DNA of 64,000 nucleotides from Denitrificimonas halotolerans (GTDB taxonomy: Bacteria; Pseudomonadota; Gammaproteobacteria; Pseudomonadales; Pseudomonadaceae). The notes below the pieces were generated by a model that saw only the letters and a list, made by a program, of their open reading frames with translations, had not been told where the DNA came from and did not search any database. The stretch is taken from the NCBI RefSeq assembly GCF_034259425.1, contig NZ_JAXIVU010000014.1, forward strand, positions 1 through 64,000. Reading direction: 5' to 3'. The number at the start of each line of letters is the position of its first letter. Within the stretch, counting starts at the first letter, position 1. The position numbers and the translations under genes were made by a program. This document shows, piece by piece, positions 15,868 to 23,678 of the stretch.

Positions 15868-16368
15868 CTACATGTTCCCGTTTTCCACAAGCGAATAGCA
15901 TCCATCCGTCCCAACGATGATGTGATCCAGCACCCGCACGTCTACCAGTGCCAGCGCCTCCTTTAAGCGGGTGGTGAGGTGAATGTCGGCCTGGCTTGGT
16001 TCTGGATTACCTGAAGGGTGATTGTGGGTAATGATCATGGCTGCAGCGTTATGCTCCAGTGCAGTCTTTACCACTTCACGCGGGTATACAGATGCTGAGT
16101 CGATGGTGCCTCTGAACAGTTCGTGGAAGCCAATGATCTTGTGCTTAGTGTCCAGTAGCAGCACGGCAAAGACCTCATGTTCATAATCATGCAGCAGCGT
16201 GCGCAGGTGTTCCTTAACTGCCTGTGGGCTTTCTAATGCACGGCCTTTGCTGAGACGCTTCTGTGAGAGTTGTTTGGCCATGGTCAAGATATCGTGTTCA
16301 GTAACGATCGGTGACTCCATGACATAGGTGCCAGGTTCAGTACCGGCTTTAAGCATGTGATAGCGCAT
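15868..16368 (-). CDS. RadC-like JAMM/MPN-domain protein of the integrative element
   Basis: About 166 aa consisting almost entirely of the RadC JAB domain, without the N-terminal helix-hairpin-helix part of chromosomal RadC. The metal-binding motif THNHPSGNPEPSQAD is intact. I choose ATG 16368 because AAGGAAAAACATC precedes it; another ATG lies seven codons upstream at 16389. Such short RadC proteins are common on integrative elements and plasmids; their activity is not known, and the link of RadC to DNA repair has been questioned. The same domain is found in the host radC gene at 31,367 in this window. Confidence 0.88.
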   Translation of the reverse strand: MRYHMLKAGTEPGTYVMESPIVTEHDILTMAKQLSQKRLSKGRALESPQAVKEHLRTLLHDYEHEVFAVLLLDTKHKIIGFHELFRGTIDSASVYPREVVKTALEHNAAAMIITHNHPSGNPEPSQADIHLTTRLKEALALVDVRVLDHIIVGTDGCYSLVENGNM

Positions 16369-16383
16369 GATGTTTTTCCTTAT

Positions 16384-16415
16384 AGGCATAAAAAAGCCAC
16401 CTCGATGGGTGGCTT
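16384..16415 (-). terminator. Rho-independent terminator
   Basis: On the minus strand AAGCCACC/GGTGGCTT forms an 8-bp stem with a 6-base loop and is followed by a run of Ts (TTTTTTATGCC). It ends the transcript of the Cys-rich 299-aa gene just before the RadC-like gene, whose start it nearly touches. Confidence 0.75.
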
Positions 16416-16441
16416 GAAATAGTGGGAAGTCCAGTGTGTGA

Positions 16442-17341
16442 TTAAGCGTTGCTGGCGTTAGCGCTCGCTTTACGGTGAAGTTTGTCTGCCAGTGACCGTT
16501 CAGCTAGAACATGGGCTTTCAGGTCATTGTTGGCTCTACTTTCGGTAGGGTAAAACTCTTCAACGATTGCGCTGATGTCATCTTCATCCTCTTCAAAAGC
16601 TCCATTACCTAAGCCAGCGCTGGCAATGTGGTCCAGCGCATCTTGATTGAATCCAGTCTGTTGTCGTTGTTCGTGCAGCTGCTTAGCAGCGAGTAAAGTG
16701 TCAGGCATGCTCAGTCCTTCACGTAACGTAATGTCAGCGTAAAAGATGGGCGTACCACGGCTTTGGCGTGTGGACTTACCACGCAAGCGCAGCTCCAGTG
16801 GCAGACAAGACAAGAGATTGTTTGAGATGGCCTTAAAGTAATTCAAGCGAGCAGTGAGGGTGCGGATGCTGTTAAAACCTGTGGTGCGAAACACGAAGCT
16901 GCCCATGCTGTCGTCGTCACCAATCAGGACGTTCAAGCGAGCGTATGGCTTACAGGCATTGCCTTGTGCCAGTGGGCAGCTATCGGGTGATGGACAAGGT
17001 AACGACTGAATGCCGCTTTCCGTTTGACGCTTGCACGTCTCGCCATTACCTACGCATAACGGACGACCGGTGTTGCGATCAAACAAGCTGTAGTCAGCAC
17101 GAAAGTTTAGTTCAGGTTCGTTAAACAGTAACCGAATCGGGATGCTACGCAGCTTGCCTTCTTGCTCCTGGCGTAGGTCATCATTCAGCGGGTGCAATAA
17201 CCAACCGTCACGGGTTTGTACCTGTGAGGTGATAGTGAACTGATCATCTTTTTCAGGCAGACGTTTACCGTTCTTTTCCACAACGCGCCCAATTGAAATA
17301 CGCCCCAGCACTGGTGGGGTAATAGCTAAGCCTTTCAGCAT
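16442..17341 (-). CDS. Cys-rich protein of integrative elements, possible recombination directionality factor
   Basis: A 299-aa protein typical of pseudomonad genomic islands, where it is often annotated as a hydrolase or metal-binding protein. A central cluster (CVGNGETCKR at about residue 117 and CPSPDSCPLAQGNACKP at about 135) gives five cysteines that could hold zinc. The preceding segment, with IPIRLLFNEPELNFRADYSLFD and GRPLCVGNG, reminds me of the phage Gp3-like directionality-factor family; this is a weak, memory-based match. The C-terminus is charged. It lies between the YqaJ and RadC-like genes and is flanked by terminators on both sides. Confidence 0.65.
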   Translation of the reverse strand: MLKGLAITPPVLGRISIGRVVEKNGKRLPEKDDQFTITSQVQTRDGWLLHPLNDDLRQEQEGKLRSIPIRLLFNEPELNFRADYSLFDRNTGRPLCVGNGETCKRQTESGIQSLPCPSPDSCPLAQGNACKPYARLNVLIGDDDSMGSFVFRTTGFNSIRTLTARLNYFKAISNNLLSCLPLELRLRGKSTRQSRGTPIFYADITLREGLSMPDTLLAAKQLHEQRQQTGFNQDALDHIASAGLGNGAFEEDEDDISAIVEEFYPTESRANNDLKAHVLAERSLADKLHRKASANASNA

Positions 17342-17360
17342 GATGTTCTCCTTAAAGCAT

Positions 17361-17397
17361 AAAGCCCCCTGACTGCATAACGCGGCCAGGGGGCTTT
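17361..17397. terminator. Stem-loop terminator, bidirectional
   Basis: AAAGCCCCCTG pairs perfectly with CAGGGGGCTTT (11 bp) across a 15-base loop. On the minus strand it follows the YqaJ gene and precedes the Cys-rich gene. Only short T-runs follow. Confidence 0.65.
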
Positions 17398-17419
17398 ATG
17401 TTGTGTTGGTTGAGTGAAA

Positions 17420-18430
17420 CTATGAGATTAAGAAACGACGACTGCCTTTGCGCAAGGCTTGGTATTGCTCTTTAAGGTGGGGCATGTCACGCAGCAAAGA
17501 TGCTGTATCAAAAGTAATGCTGTCTTTAGCTTTCTTCCAAGTCACCGCGCCTGAAGCAAACATCGCACGTGAAGCATCGCCCATCGCTTGTTGGATCTTT
17601 TGCTTGAGGGCAGACTCGTGTTTCTCTTGTTCACTGATAGTGTCACGCACCTGTTTGAGCGTTTCATACGCCAGGGTGAGTTCTTCATCCACCGAGAAAT
17701 CAACGGTTTCACCTTGGTCTTGCGGGAACAAGCAGCGCAGCGCTGTATCTGCAGACGCTGAGCCATCTGCCGGTGGCGGTGTATCGGTTTCCACGTAGTT
17801 CCAGAATTGCCGTTCTAGCTCAATGAGTTGTGCAATCATGGTTTCGTCACGCTCAATACGATAGATCTCCAAGTGCTGCCCACCGAGCAGCACAGCAACG
17901 TCTGCAGCTTGTTTGCCAGTGACGGCTAACTGATGCATAACTTGCAGTTGCACGTACTCAGGCACGCCTTCTTTCCAAAGACGAGAGCCATTGATACCGG
18001 CTGTTTTGCACTCCAGAATTTGCACATCTTCAACGCCAATCACCTCACGGTCGATATTAGCTAGCATCCACGAAAGCTCTGGATCAGGGTGCTGCAATAC
18101 CGCATTGATGCGACGGACACGGTTTCCCGTTTTGTTGGTGTAGTGCGAGGCCACAATCGGCTCCAAGATCGTGCCCCAAAATGCAGGGCTGGTGTCGTCA
18201 CTTGGATCAAGTTGCGGTAACTCTGCATCACGGCCTGTTTTCTCCATCCATAACTCAAGCTGTGACTTGTAAGGGTTTAATCCAACAGCAGCTGCAGCGT
18301 CAGAGCTGCCGATACCTTTCTTACGGATGTTCAGCCATTCTTCACGCTCCAGGTTCTTAGTGCTGACTAAGCGCAAAGCAGGGCGGTTAATGATGGCTTT
18401 TACTTCTGTATTGACTTGATTGGTTTGCAT
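17420..18430 (-). CDS. YqaJ-family viral recombinase (lambda exonuclease-like)
   Basis: A 336-aa nuclease of the PD-(D/E)xK class. Family motifs are visible: RKKGIGSSDAAAAVGLNPYKS (split here as IGSSDAAAAVG near residue 42), WGTILEPIVASHY, the metal-binding D in LANIDREV, ILECKTAG (the E-x-K pair) and VQLQVMHQL. Such proteins resect double-stranded DNA 5' to 3' for single-strand annealing, normally with a Bet/RecT partner. I see no annealing protein in the window. The C-terminal part (from about 235) is helical and may be a coiled coil. A near-perfect inverted repeat lies upstream of the start. Confidence 0.88.
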   Translation of the reverse strand: MQTNQVNTEVKAIINRPALRLVSTKNLEREEWLNIRKKGIGSSDAAAAVGLNPYKSQLELWMEKTGRDAELPQLDPSDDTSPAFWGTILEPIVASHYTNKTGNRVRRINAVLQHPDPELSWMLANIDREVIGVEDVQILECKTAGINGSRLWKEGVPEYVQLQVMHQLAVTGKQAADVAVLLGGQHLEIYRIERDETMIAQLIELERQFWNYVETDTPPPADGSASADTALRCLFPQDQGETVDFSVDEELTLAYETLKQVRDTISEQEKHESALKQKIQQAMGDASRAMFASGAVTWKKAKDSITFDTASLLRDMPHLKEQYQALRKGSRRFLIS

Positions 18431-18443
18431 GATAAATACTCCA

Positions 18444-18459
18444 TTACGCTATAACGTAA
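18444..18459. promoter_or_regulatory. Inverted repeat upstream of the YqaJ gene
   Basis: TTACGCTATAACGTAA has 5-bp arms TTACG/CGTAA around an AT-rich centre, with one unmatched pair. It sits 13 bp upstream of the ATG in the 45-bp gap after the DUF932 gene, a place suited to an operator for a phage-type repressor. Confidence 0.35.
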
Positions 18460-18475
18460 CTCTATGTATTGAAAT

Positions 18476-19444
18476 TTAAGCAACGAGTTGTAAGGCTGTA
18501 TCTAGAGCGCGTTGTTTGATCTGAGCACCTTGACCAAACCAAGCTGAGTCCAGGCGGTTGTCATTACTGCGTGCTTGCTTGTGGTGATCAACAAACTCGG
18601 TGACTGCACTAAGTAAGCCCCAGGCTGTACCGCTTGCAGACTCAAGCTCACTACCGCGTCCACGTCCGTCATACAGGTCTTGCACCACGCGTAAGGCTCT
18701 CTCGTTAGGCAGTTTCTCAGGTACAAGCACTTCACCATCCAGCTGGCACATAACGCCCATGAAGTAGCCCATCGCTTCTTTCCAGCGCACCTTACGCTGA
18801 GATAACAAGTTCATCTGGTACTTGAAGTCATCCCATTGCGAGACGGCAATACCGAGATCGCGCTTTACTACATCAGGATTAAACTTGGTGCTGTGCGGCA
18901 CCTTGATGGCCATAGGTGCACCGTTGAGCGATACCGTTAAGGTGTTGTTGCATACGACGCGTACTGTTGTAGGCGTGGCTGTAGTGGCTAAAGTGCCATC
19001 ACATGAGGTGGCCAGCAGGATATAACTGTTCACCAAGTCCTTACCCTTGAGCGTGAAGTCTTGACCGGTACGAGCCAGCGCCCAGAACTTACGCCCACCT
19101 TTAAGCACGCCAGCGGTTTCCAGTTCAAATCCAGATACTTCAGTCAGGTCGCGATAAAACTCGATCACGTCGTTAGGTTGTACGGTTTGATAGCGCTGCG
19201 ACACAACAGATAGTGGCATTTTAGTATCGGAGCGATACAGGACCTTTTGTTCAGGGAAGGTGTGGATGCTACCTAGATGGCCAGCTATGTTTGATTTGAA
19301 ATGGACTGGGCTTTCTAAAATATCCCAGTCCATACCGGCTTCACGACGCCAGACCTCTAACGGTTGTTTAGGTGACAGTTGATTGCCCAAGCCATGCCAG
19401 GGCGTATCACCAACGTAAGCCATTTGTTCAACTAAATGAGCCAT
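18476..19444 (-). CDS. DUF932 phage/plasmid-like protein (TIGR03299)
   Basis: A 322-aa protein of the DUF932 family. It opens MAHLVEQMAYVGDTPWHGLGNQL, the family hallmark, and has the conserved middle segments VVSQRYQTVQPNDVIEFYRDL and VVCNNTLTVSL. The biochemical function is unknown; members occur on phages, plasmids and integrative elements beside recombination genes such as the YqaJ gene here, with which it shares a strand and a 45-bp gap. It may take part in DNA replication or recombination of the element (inference). Confidence 0.85.
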   Translation of the reverse strand: MAHLVEQMAYVGDTPWHGLGNQLSPKQPLEVWRREAGMDWDILESPVHFKSNIAGHLGSIHTFPEQKVLYRSDTKMPLSVVSQRYQTVQPNDVIEFYRDLTEVSGFELETAGVLKGGRKFWALARTGQDFTLKGKDLVNSYILLATSCDGTLATTATPTTVRVVCNNTLTVSLNGAPMAIKVPHSTKFNPDVVKRDLGIAVSQWDDFKYQMNLLSQRKVRWKEAMGYFMGVMCQLDGEVLVPEKLPNERALRVVQDLYDGRGRGSELESASGTAWGLLSAVTEFVDHHKQARSNDNRLDSAWFGQGAQIKQRALDTALQLVA

Positions 19445-19467
19445 GATGAAAACTCCTTTGTGGATTG

Positions 19468-19785
19468 TTAGTTCAATGCGATTACAGGTGAGAATTTTTG
19501 GAAGCAGCTATGGCATTGATAGTGGGGTAACAGCTTGCTATCAAATTCTTGACCGAAATGTGCTCCTAGTGTCGAGCCGTTTAGGCCGCCTGTAAGGCCA
19601 ACTAATATTAAGCTAGCCACTGTGCTGGCAGTAAAAACATAGGGGGAGTGTTTGGGTGAGTTGTTCATTGCTGTGTATACCGCGCTGGCAGCGCCACTAA
19701 TTGCGCCAATGCATGAGGCAATAGATGTGCTTGTTTGGGGGCGGCTGACACTTGCTGATGAGCAATAAGGACACTTTACTGACAT
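19468..19785 (-). CDS. Hypothetical zinc-ribbon protein with glycine-rich hydrophobic segment, 105 aa
   Basis: The N-terminal CPYC and the C-terminal CHSC form a split zinc ribbon. Between them is a hydrophobic, small-residue stretch (CIGAISGAASAVYTAM and VASLILVGLTGGLNGSTLG) that could insert in the membrane or form a glycine-zipper hairpin. I know no function. It is the first island gene after the integrase on the minus strand and is spaced 23 bp from the DUF932 gene. Confidence 0.6.
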   Translation of the reverse strand: MSVKCPYCSSASVSRPQTSTSIASCIGAISGAASAVYTAMNNSPKHSPYVFTASTVASLILVGLTGGLNGSTLGAHFGQEFDSKLLPHYQCHSCFQKFSPVIALN

Positions 19786-20079
19786 AGAAAACTCCTACTG
19801 GATGTGTTGTCAGTTCAGTAATGTATGAGTGAGATTTTTTTGAATCGACTTCGTGTGGTGTTGTATGCGGGATTTTTACGTGGGATTGATGATTCTGATA
19901 GGGCAGGCTTTAATCGGCAGGGTTGCGGCATTGCAGGGGCAGGTAACACTAATGTAATGCGGAGGTGTTTTAAATAACGAAGCTTAAACTGCAGGAATAA
20001 TCACTGAGTAGGCCGATCCTCAGATGTAGAGTGGATGGCCTTGTCAGGTACATTTGAAGATGCTGAGATCAGCGCCCCA
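19786..20079. other. Non-coding gap, likely promoter region of the element's leftward operon
   Basis: About 290 bp without a supported gene, between the integrase stop and the zinc-ribbon gene. It probably carries the promoter for the minus-strand run from 19,785 leftward. I see no strong repeats and no clear consensus promoter. Confidence 0.4.
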
Positions 20080-21297
20080 TTAGTCGGCTTGTATAATTGG
20101 TGTGAGCTTTTGAGCAAGCTGATTCAGGGCGTCTCTTCTCTCGTCAAAGTAGTCGTGGCGGTTATAAATACCCTCTACCCCTCTGATTTTATGATTCAGG
20201 CAGCGCTCTGCTATATGGCCAGGTACGCCCAGCGAGGCTAGCAGGCTGCGACAGGTGCGGCGTAAATCATGCACAGTAAAATGCTCAAAATCCCCCATTT
20301 TGTTCTCAGGCTGCACAGCTCGACCTGGCTCTCTGCCGAATAGTTTTGATATAGCTCGATTCAATGTATCCTTGCCCATGTGAGGCATTTTGCTTGATCT
20401 TCTATTTGGGAAAACGTAAGCGGAATCAAAGGCACGAACTCTGAGCTCGTTTAGCCATTCAATAGATAAGTCGGGTAGTGGGATATCAATAGCTACACCA
20501 GATTTACTGCGTTCGCTAGGTAAATACCATATCTGCTTATCTAGATCGAACTCACTCCAGGTTGCTTCGGTTAACTCGCCTTTTCTCGCGCCTAGCAACA
20601 CTAAAAGTGCACAGGCTAAGTAGTTATCGCGTGTGAAGCTGTCAGCCTCTTCCCTAAATTTATTAAAAGTGAACTTCAGCTCTTCTATTGTTAAGGCTCT
20701 GTCTCTACTTTTTTCTATGCCGCCGGCATCGTCCACTACAAAAGCACTTGCTGGATTGCCGGGGATTAGGTCTAGTTTGAGTGCGTGGTTAAACAGCTGC
20801 TTGCAGTACAGCAAGGCATCGTTGGCAATTGTTGGGCGGTTGCTTTCTGTGATGTTTCTTAAAATCTGTTTGATATCGCGTCCAGTAACAGCAGCTGGCT
20901 GCATTTGACCTATTACAGGCGCTATATCTTTGGTGTAAACACGGAAAGGCACGTGGTGGTGCTTCAGTCGTTTTATATTGCCTTCATGCCAGTCGGCGAA
21001 AAGATCATCGACGCTGTAAATTGAATCGTATTGAGCTCTTTTCTTTGCAATAAGGGGGTCAAGGCCATCGCGATGATGTTTCATCTTAAGTGCAGCTTCT
21101 ATTCTTGCGTCGGCAAGAGATAAGTCTGCAACTCGACCAAGTGTCATCTCTCTGCGTTTTTTATTAGATGTGAAACGTAACATCCAATACGCACTGCCAA
21201 CTTTGGGCACTACCAGATAAAGACCACCACCATCGGAAAAGCGGCCAGGCTCCCCCTTAACTTTTGCGTTAACTGATTTACTTGTAAGACTGGCCAT
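20080..21297 (-). CDS. Tyrosine-type site-specific integrase (DUF4102/P4-like)
   Basis: A 405-aa integrase that joins and excises the element by strand exchange at att sites. The N-terminal arm-binding domain (DUF4102-like: GRFSDGGGLYLVV, MTLGRVADLSLADAR) is followed by a SAM-like core-binding domain and the catalytic domain with R in LLGARKGELTEATW, HDLRRT (H-x-x-R), H in CLNHKIRG and the nucleophile Tyr in IYNRHDY. All catalytic residues are present, so it may be active. It lies at the right edge of the accessory region, beside the yicC 3' end, with repeated sequences upstream that could be arm sites. Confidence 0.95.
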   Translation of the reverse strand: MASLTSKSVNAKVKGEPGRFSDGGGLYLVVPKVGSAYWMLRFTSNKKRREMTLGRVADLSLADARIEAALKMKHHRDGLDPLIAKKRAQYDSIYSVDDLFADWHEGNIKRLKHHHVPFRVYTKDIAPVIGQMQPAAVTGRDIKQILRNITESNRPTIANDALLYCKQLFNHALKLDLIPGNPASAFVVDDAGGIEKSRDRALTIEELKFTFNKFREEADSFTRDNYLACALLVLLGARKGELTEATWSEFDLDKQIWYLPSERSKSGVAIDIPLPDLSIEWLNELRVRAFDSAYVFPNRRSSKMPHMGKDTLNRAISKLFGREPGRAVQPENKMGDFEHFTVHDLRRTCRSLLASLGVPGHIAERCLNHKIRGVEGIYNRHDYFDERRDALNQLAQKLTPIIQAD

Positions 21298-21312
21298 TGC
21301 TCACTCCAAAAG

Positions 21313-21390
21313 TACCCACCACTTGTAAGAGAAAGGATACTACCATACCCACCATTATACCCACCACTTGATTGTAGATAGTGGTGGGTA
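21313..21390. repeat. Iterated TACCCACCA motifs beside the integrase
   Basis: TACCCACCACTTG occurs at 21,313-21,325 and again at 21,358-21,370; a shorter TACCCACCA lies at 21,346-21,354; its inverse TGGTGGGTA is at 21,382-21,390. Four copies in 78 bp directly upstream of the integrase gene fit arm-type sites for integrase or sites for an excisionase. They may also control the integrase promoter. Confidence 0.6.
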
Positions 21391-21472
21391 TGTATGGACT
21401 GCCATGGACTGTTTTGAAGTTGAAAGCCTTGTATTTGCTGGTTGAAAGGACGGGTATGGACTTGAGTGGATA
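21391..21472. other. Probable attachment-site region (island right junction)
   Basis: The segment between the iterated motifs and the yicC stop contains three ATGGACT copies (about 21,394, 21,404 and 21,456). The integrase gene and this short gap form the border between accessory DNA and the yicC-rph core block. The exact crossover cannot be set without seeing the other end of the element. Confidence 0.45.
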
Positions 21473-22336
21473 TCATTCGATGTTCTGCACCTGCTCCCGC
21501 ATTTGCTCAATTAAAACCTTAATATTGACTGCAGCTTGGGTGGAGCGAGGGTCGATGGCTTTGGAGCCAAGAGTATTGGCTTCGCGATTAAGCTCTTGCA
21601 TTAAAAAGTCTAAACGACGGCCAATGGCTCCGCCGGTTTTTAACACGCGGCGTACTTCGTTGACATGTGTTGCAAGGCGGTCCAACTCTTCTGCAACGTC
21701 ACTTTTTTGTGCAATCAATACAAGTTCTTGTTCTAAGCGTTGTGGCTCAATTTCAACTTTGAGTTCTTGGCAGCGGACGAGGATTTTTTCTCGCTGTATG
21801 GCGAGCATCTCTGGTACCAGTTTACGCAATACTTGGGTTTCAGTTTGGATGGCGTCTAAACGCTCATTGATTAAACGCGCCAGATCAGCACCTTCTCGTG
21901 CGCGGCTGTCTTTCAGGTCTTGTAAGGCTGCATGAAAAAGCTCGGTTGCGGCCTGATTGATAGCTTGGCTGTCCACTGATTGAGCGCTCAGTACTCCGGG
22001 CCAAGCTAAAACGTCTAACGGGTTCAGTGGGGCAGGTTGCTGAATCTGTTGAGCAATGTGTTCAGCAGCTTTGATCAGTTGTTGTGCACGCTCTTGGTCA
22101 ATTTGCAGTGCGGCCTCGCTGGAAGACTCGGTCAGGCGCAAGGTGCACTCAACCTTACCTCGTGATAAACCGTTACGCAGTGCTTCGCGGACTGTACCTT
22201 CAACTTCGCGTAGGTTATCAGGCAGGCGCAGGTGAGGTTCGAGGTAACGGTGGTTGACTGAGCGTAATTCCCAGCTCAGTGTGCCGTAAGCACCGTTTTG
22301 CTCAACGCGAGCGAACGCGGTCATGCTGTGCACCAT
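21473..22336 (-). CDS. yicC: YicC family endoribonuclease
   Basis: A 287-aa cytoplasmic protein of the YicC family, which in E. coli acts as an endoribonuclease on small RNAs. It shows the conserved N-terminus MVHSMTAFAR, the segment WELRSVNHRYLEPHLRLP, and the C-terminal signature GRRLDFLMQELNREANTLGSKA. It is complete and divergent from rph, an arrangement common in proteobacteria. Its 3' end borders the island junction, apparently without damage. Confidence 0.94.
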   Translation of the reverse strand: MVHSMTAFARVEQNGAYGTLSWELRSVNHRYLEPHLRLPDNLREVEGTVREALRNGLSRGKVECTLRLTESSSEAALQIDQERAQQLIKAAEHIAQQIQQPAPLNPLDVLAWPGVLSAQSVDSQAINQAATELFHAALQDLKDSRAREGADLARLINERLDAIQTETQVLRKLVPEMLAIQREKILVRCQELKVEIEPQRLEQELVLIAQKSDVAEELDRLATHVNEVRRVLKTGGAIGRRLDFLMQELNREANTLGSKAIDPRSTQAAVNIKVLIEQMREQVQNIE

Positions 22337-22433
22337 GAGGAAACTCCAAATTAAGGGTAAGAATAATGCGCTAATTGTAGCGAATATTTCGTCTGGTTGT
22401 GTTTACAATAAGGATATCAGGGGGATCTCTCCC

Positions 22434-22439
22434 TATAAT
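22434..22439 (+). promoter_or_regulatory. Candidate -10 element for rph
   Basis: TATAAT lies 34 bp upstream of the rph ATG. No convincing -35 hexamer is found at 16-18 bp, so this is supported by the -10 match and location only. Confidence 0.4.
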
Positions 22440-22472
22440 GTCTCATCCATTTTTAATGAACAGGAATATTCA

Positions 22473-23198
22473 ATGATTCGTCCTAGTGGTCGCGAACTCG
22501 ATCAGCTGCGCCAAGTGCGTATTACCCGTAACTACACTTGCCATGCTGAAGGCTCTGTTTTAGTCGAGTTTGGTAATACTAAAGTGATTTGCACAGTGAG
22601 TGTTGAAAACGGCGTGCCACGTTTTTTGAAAGGCCAAGGCCAAGGTTGGTTAACTGCTGAATACGGGATGCTGCCGCGCGCTACTGGTAGTCGTACCCGC
22701 CGTGAAGCCAGCAGTGGTAAGCAAGGTGGTCGGACTTTAGAGATTCAACGTTTAATAGGTCGTTCTTTACGTGCTGCGTTGGATATGACCAAAATGGGCG
22801 AAAACACTTTATATGTTGACTGTGATGTCATCCAAGCCGATGGTGGTACGCGTACGGCAGCGATTACCGGATCAATGGTGGCCTTGGTTGATGCTTTGGC
22901 GGTGATGGAAGAGCGTAAGCTGTTGAAAAATGGCTCGCCATTGAAGCAAATGATTGCCGCGGTATCTGTGGGTATTTACCAAGATAAGGCTGTGTTAGAT
23001 TTAGATTACCCAGAAGATTCAACCGCTGAAACTGACTTGAACGTGGTGATGACGGATGCAGGTGGTTTTATTGAGGTGCAGGGTACTGCTGAAGGTGCGC
23101 CTTTTGGTTCTGAACAACTGACTGAAATGTTAGCCTTGGCGGAAAAAGGTGTGCAAGAGTTATTCGCTGTGCAGCAGGCTGCATTACAGAGTGAATAG
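22473..23198 (+). CDS. rph: Ribonuclease PH
   Basis: A 241-aa phosphate-dependent 3' exoribonuclease that trims tRNA 3' ends in the cytoplasm. Visible signatures: MIRPSGRELDQLR at the start, EFGNTKVICTVSVE, GWLTAEYGMLPRAT, the phosphate-binding RTRRE segment, and CDVIQADGGTRTAAITG. I start at 22473 (MIRPSG, AGGAAT upstream); the frame is open further upstream but that part is not family-like. Length is normal. Confidence 0.97.
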   Translation: MIRPSGRELDQLRQVRITRNYTCHAEGSVLVEFGNTKVICTVSVENGVPRFLKGQGQGWLTAEYGMLPRATGSRTRREASSGKQGGRTLEIQRLIGRSLRAALDMTKMGENTLYVDCDVIQADGGTRTAAITGSMVALVDALAVMEERKLLKNGSPLKQMIAAVSVGIYQDKAVLDLDYPEDSTAETDLNVVMTDAGGFIEVQGTAEGAPFGSEQLTEMLALAEKGVQELFAVQQAALQSE

Positions 23199-23227
23199 CA
23201 ACTTATAACTATTAAAGGAGGGTGGTA

Positions 23228-23611
23228 ATGGACGAGCCAACGCAAGTACCAGTTACCCCAGAAGAAGCAGAATTGAGCAGCGAAATTAAACAGTGGGCGA
23301 TGTTTACTCACCTTGCCGCTTTCGCAGCCTTTTTGATTCCTTTCGGCAATATAATTGGCCCGCTGCTGGTTTGGCAGCTGAAGAAGGATCTCGGTCCTTA
23401 TATGGATAAAAATGGTAAGGAAGCAGTCAACTTTCAAATCACTATCGCGATAGTCGCTTTAGTGTGCATGATGTTGCTGTTTGTGGTTGTTGGGGCTGTA
23501 CTGTTGCCAGTATTAGGTCTGTACTGGTTGATTTTAACAGTGGTGGCCGGTGTTAAAGCCAATAATGGCCAGGCTTACCGTTATCCATTAACCATTCGTT
23601 TTCTGAAGTAA
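23228..23611 (+). CDS. DUF4870 small membrane protein
   Basis: A 127-aa protein with three likely membrane helices after a polar N-terminus: HLAAFAAFLIPFGNIIGPLLVW, ITIAIVALVCMMLLFVVVGAVLLPVLGLYWLILTV (split between two helices). The motif DKNGKEAVNFQITI is the family signature. Function unknown. AAAGGAGG lies 6 bp before ATG 23228, which decides the start against a GTG two codons upstream. It follows rph and is ended by a large stem-loop shared with convergent crc. Confidence 0.85.
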   Translation: MDEPTQVPVTPEEAELSSEIKQWAMFTHLAAFAAFLIPFGNIIGPLLVWQLKKDLGPYMDKNGKEAVNFQITIAIVALVCMMLLFVVVGAVLLPVLGLYWLILTVVAGVKANNGQAYRYPLTIRFLK

Positions 23612-23623
23612 AACGGGTTAAGC

Positions 23624-23671
23624 CAGTGTTGAATAACCTCGCTGAGAGATCATTGAGGTTGTTCAACACTG
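23624..23671. terminator. Long stem-loop between convergent genes
   Basis: CAGTGTTGAATAACCTC pairs with GAGGTTGTTCAACACTG over 17 bp with a single wobble, around a 14-base loop, followed by CGTGGTTTT. It separates the DUF4870 gene from crc and probably terminates both. Confidence 0.75.
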
Positions 23672-23678
23672 CGTGGTT

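Noticed and set aside
21313..21390. CRISPR-like array beside the integrase
   Set aside because: Repeats are only 9-13 bp, unevenly spaced and partly inverted; this fits integrase arm sites, not CRISPR.
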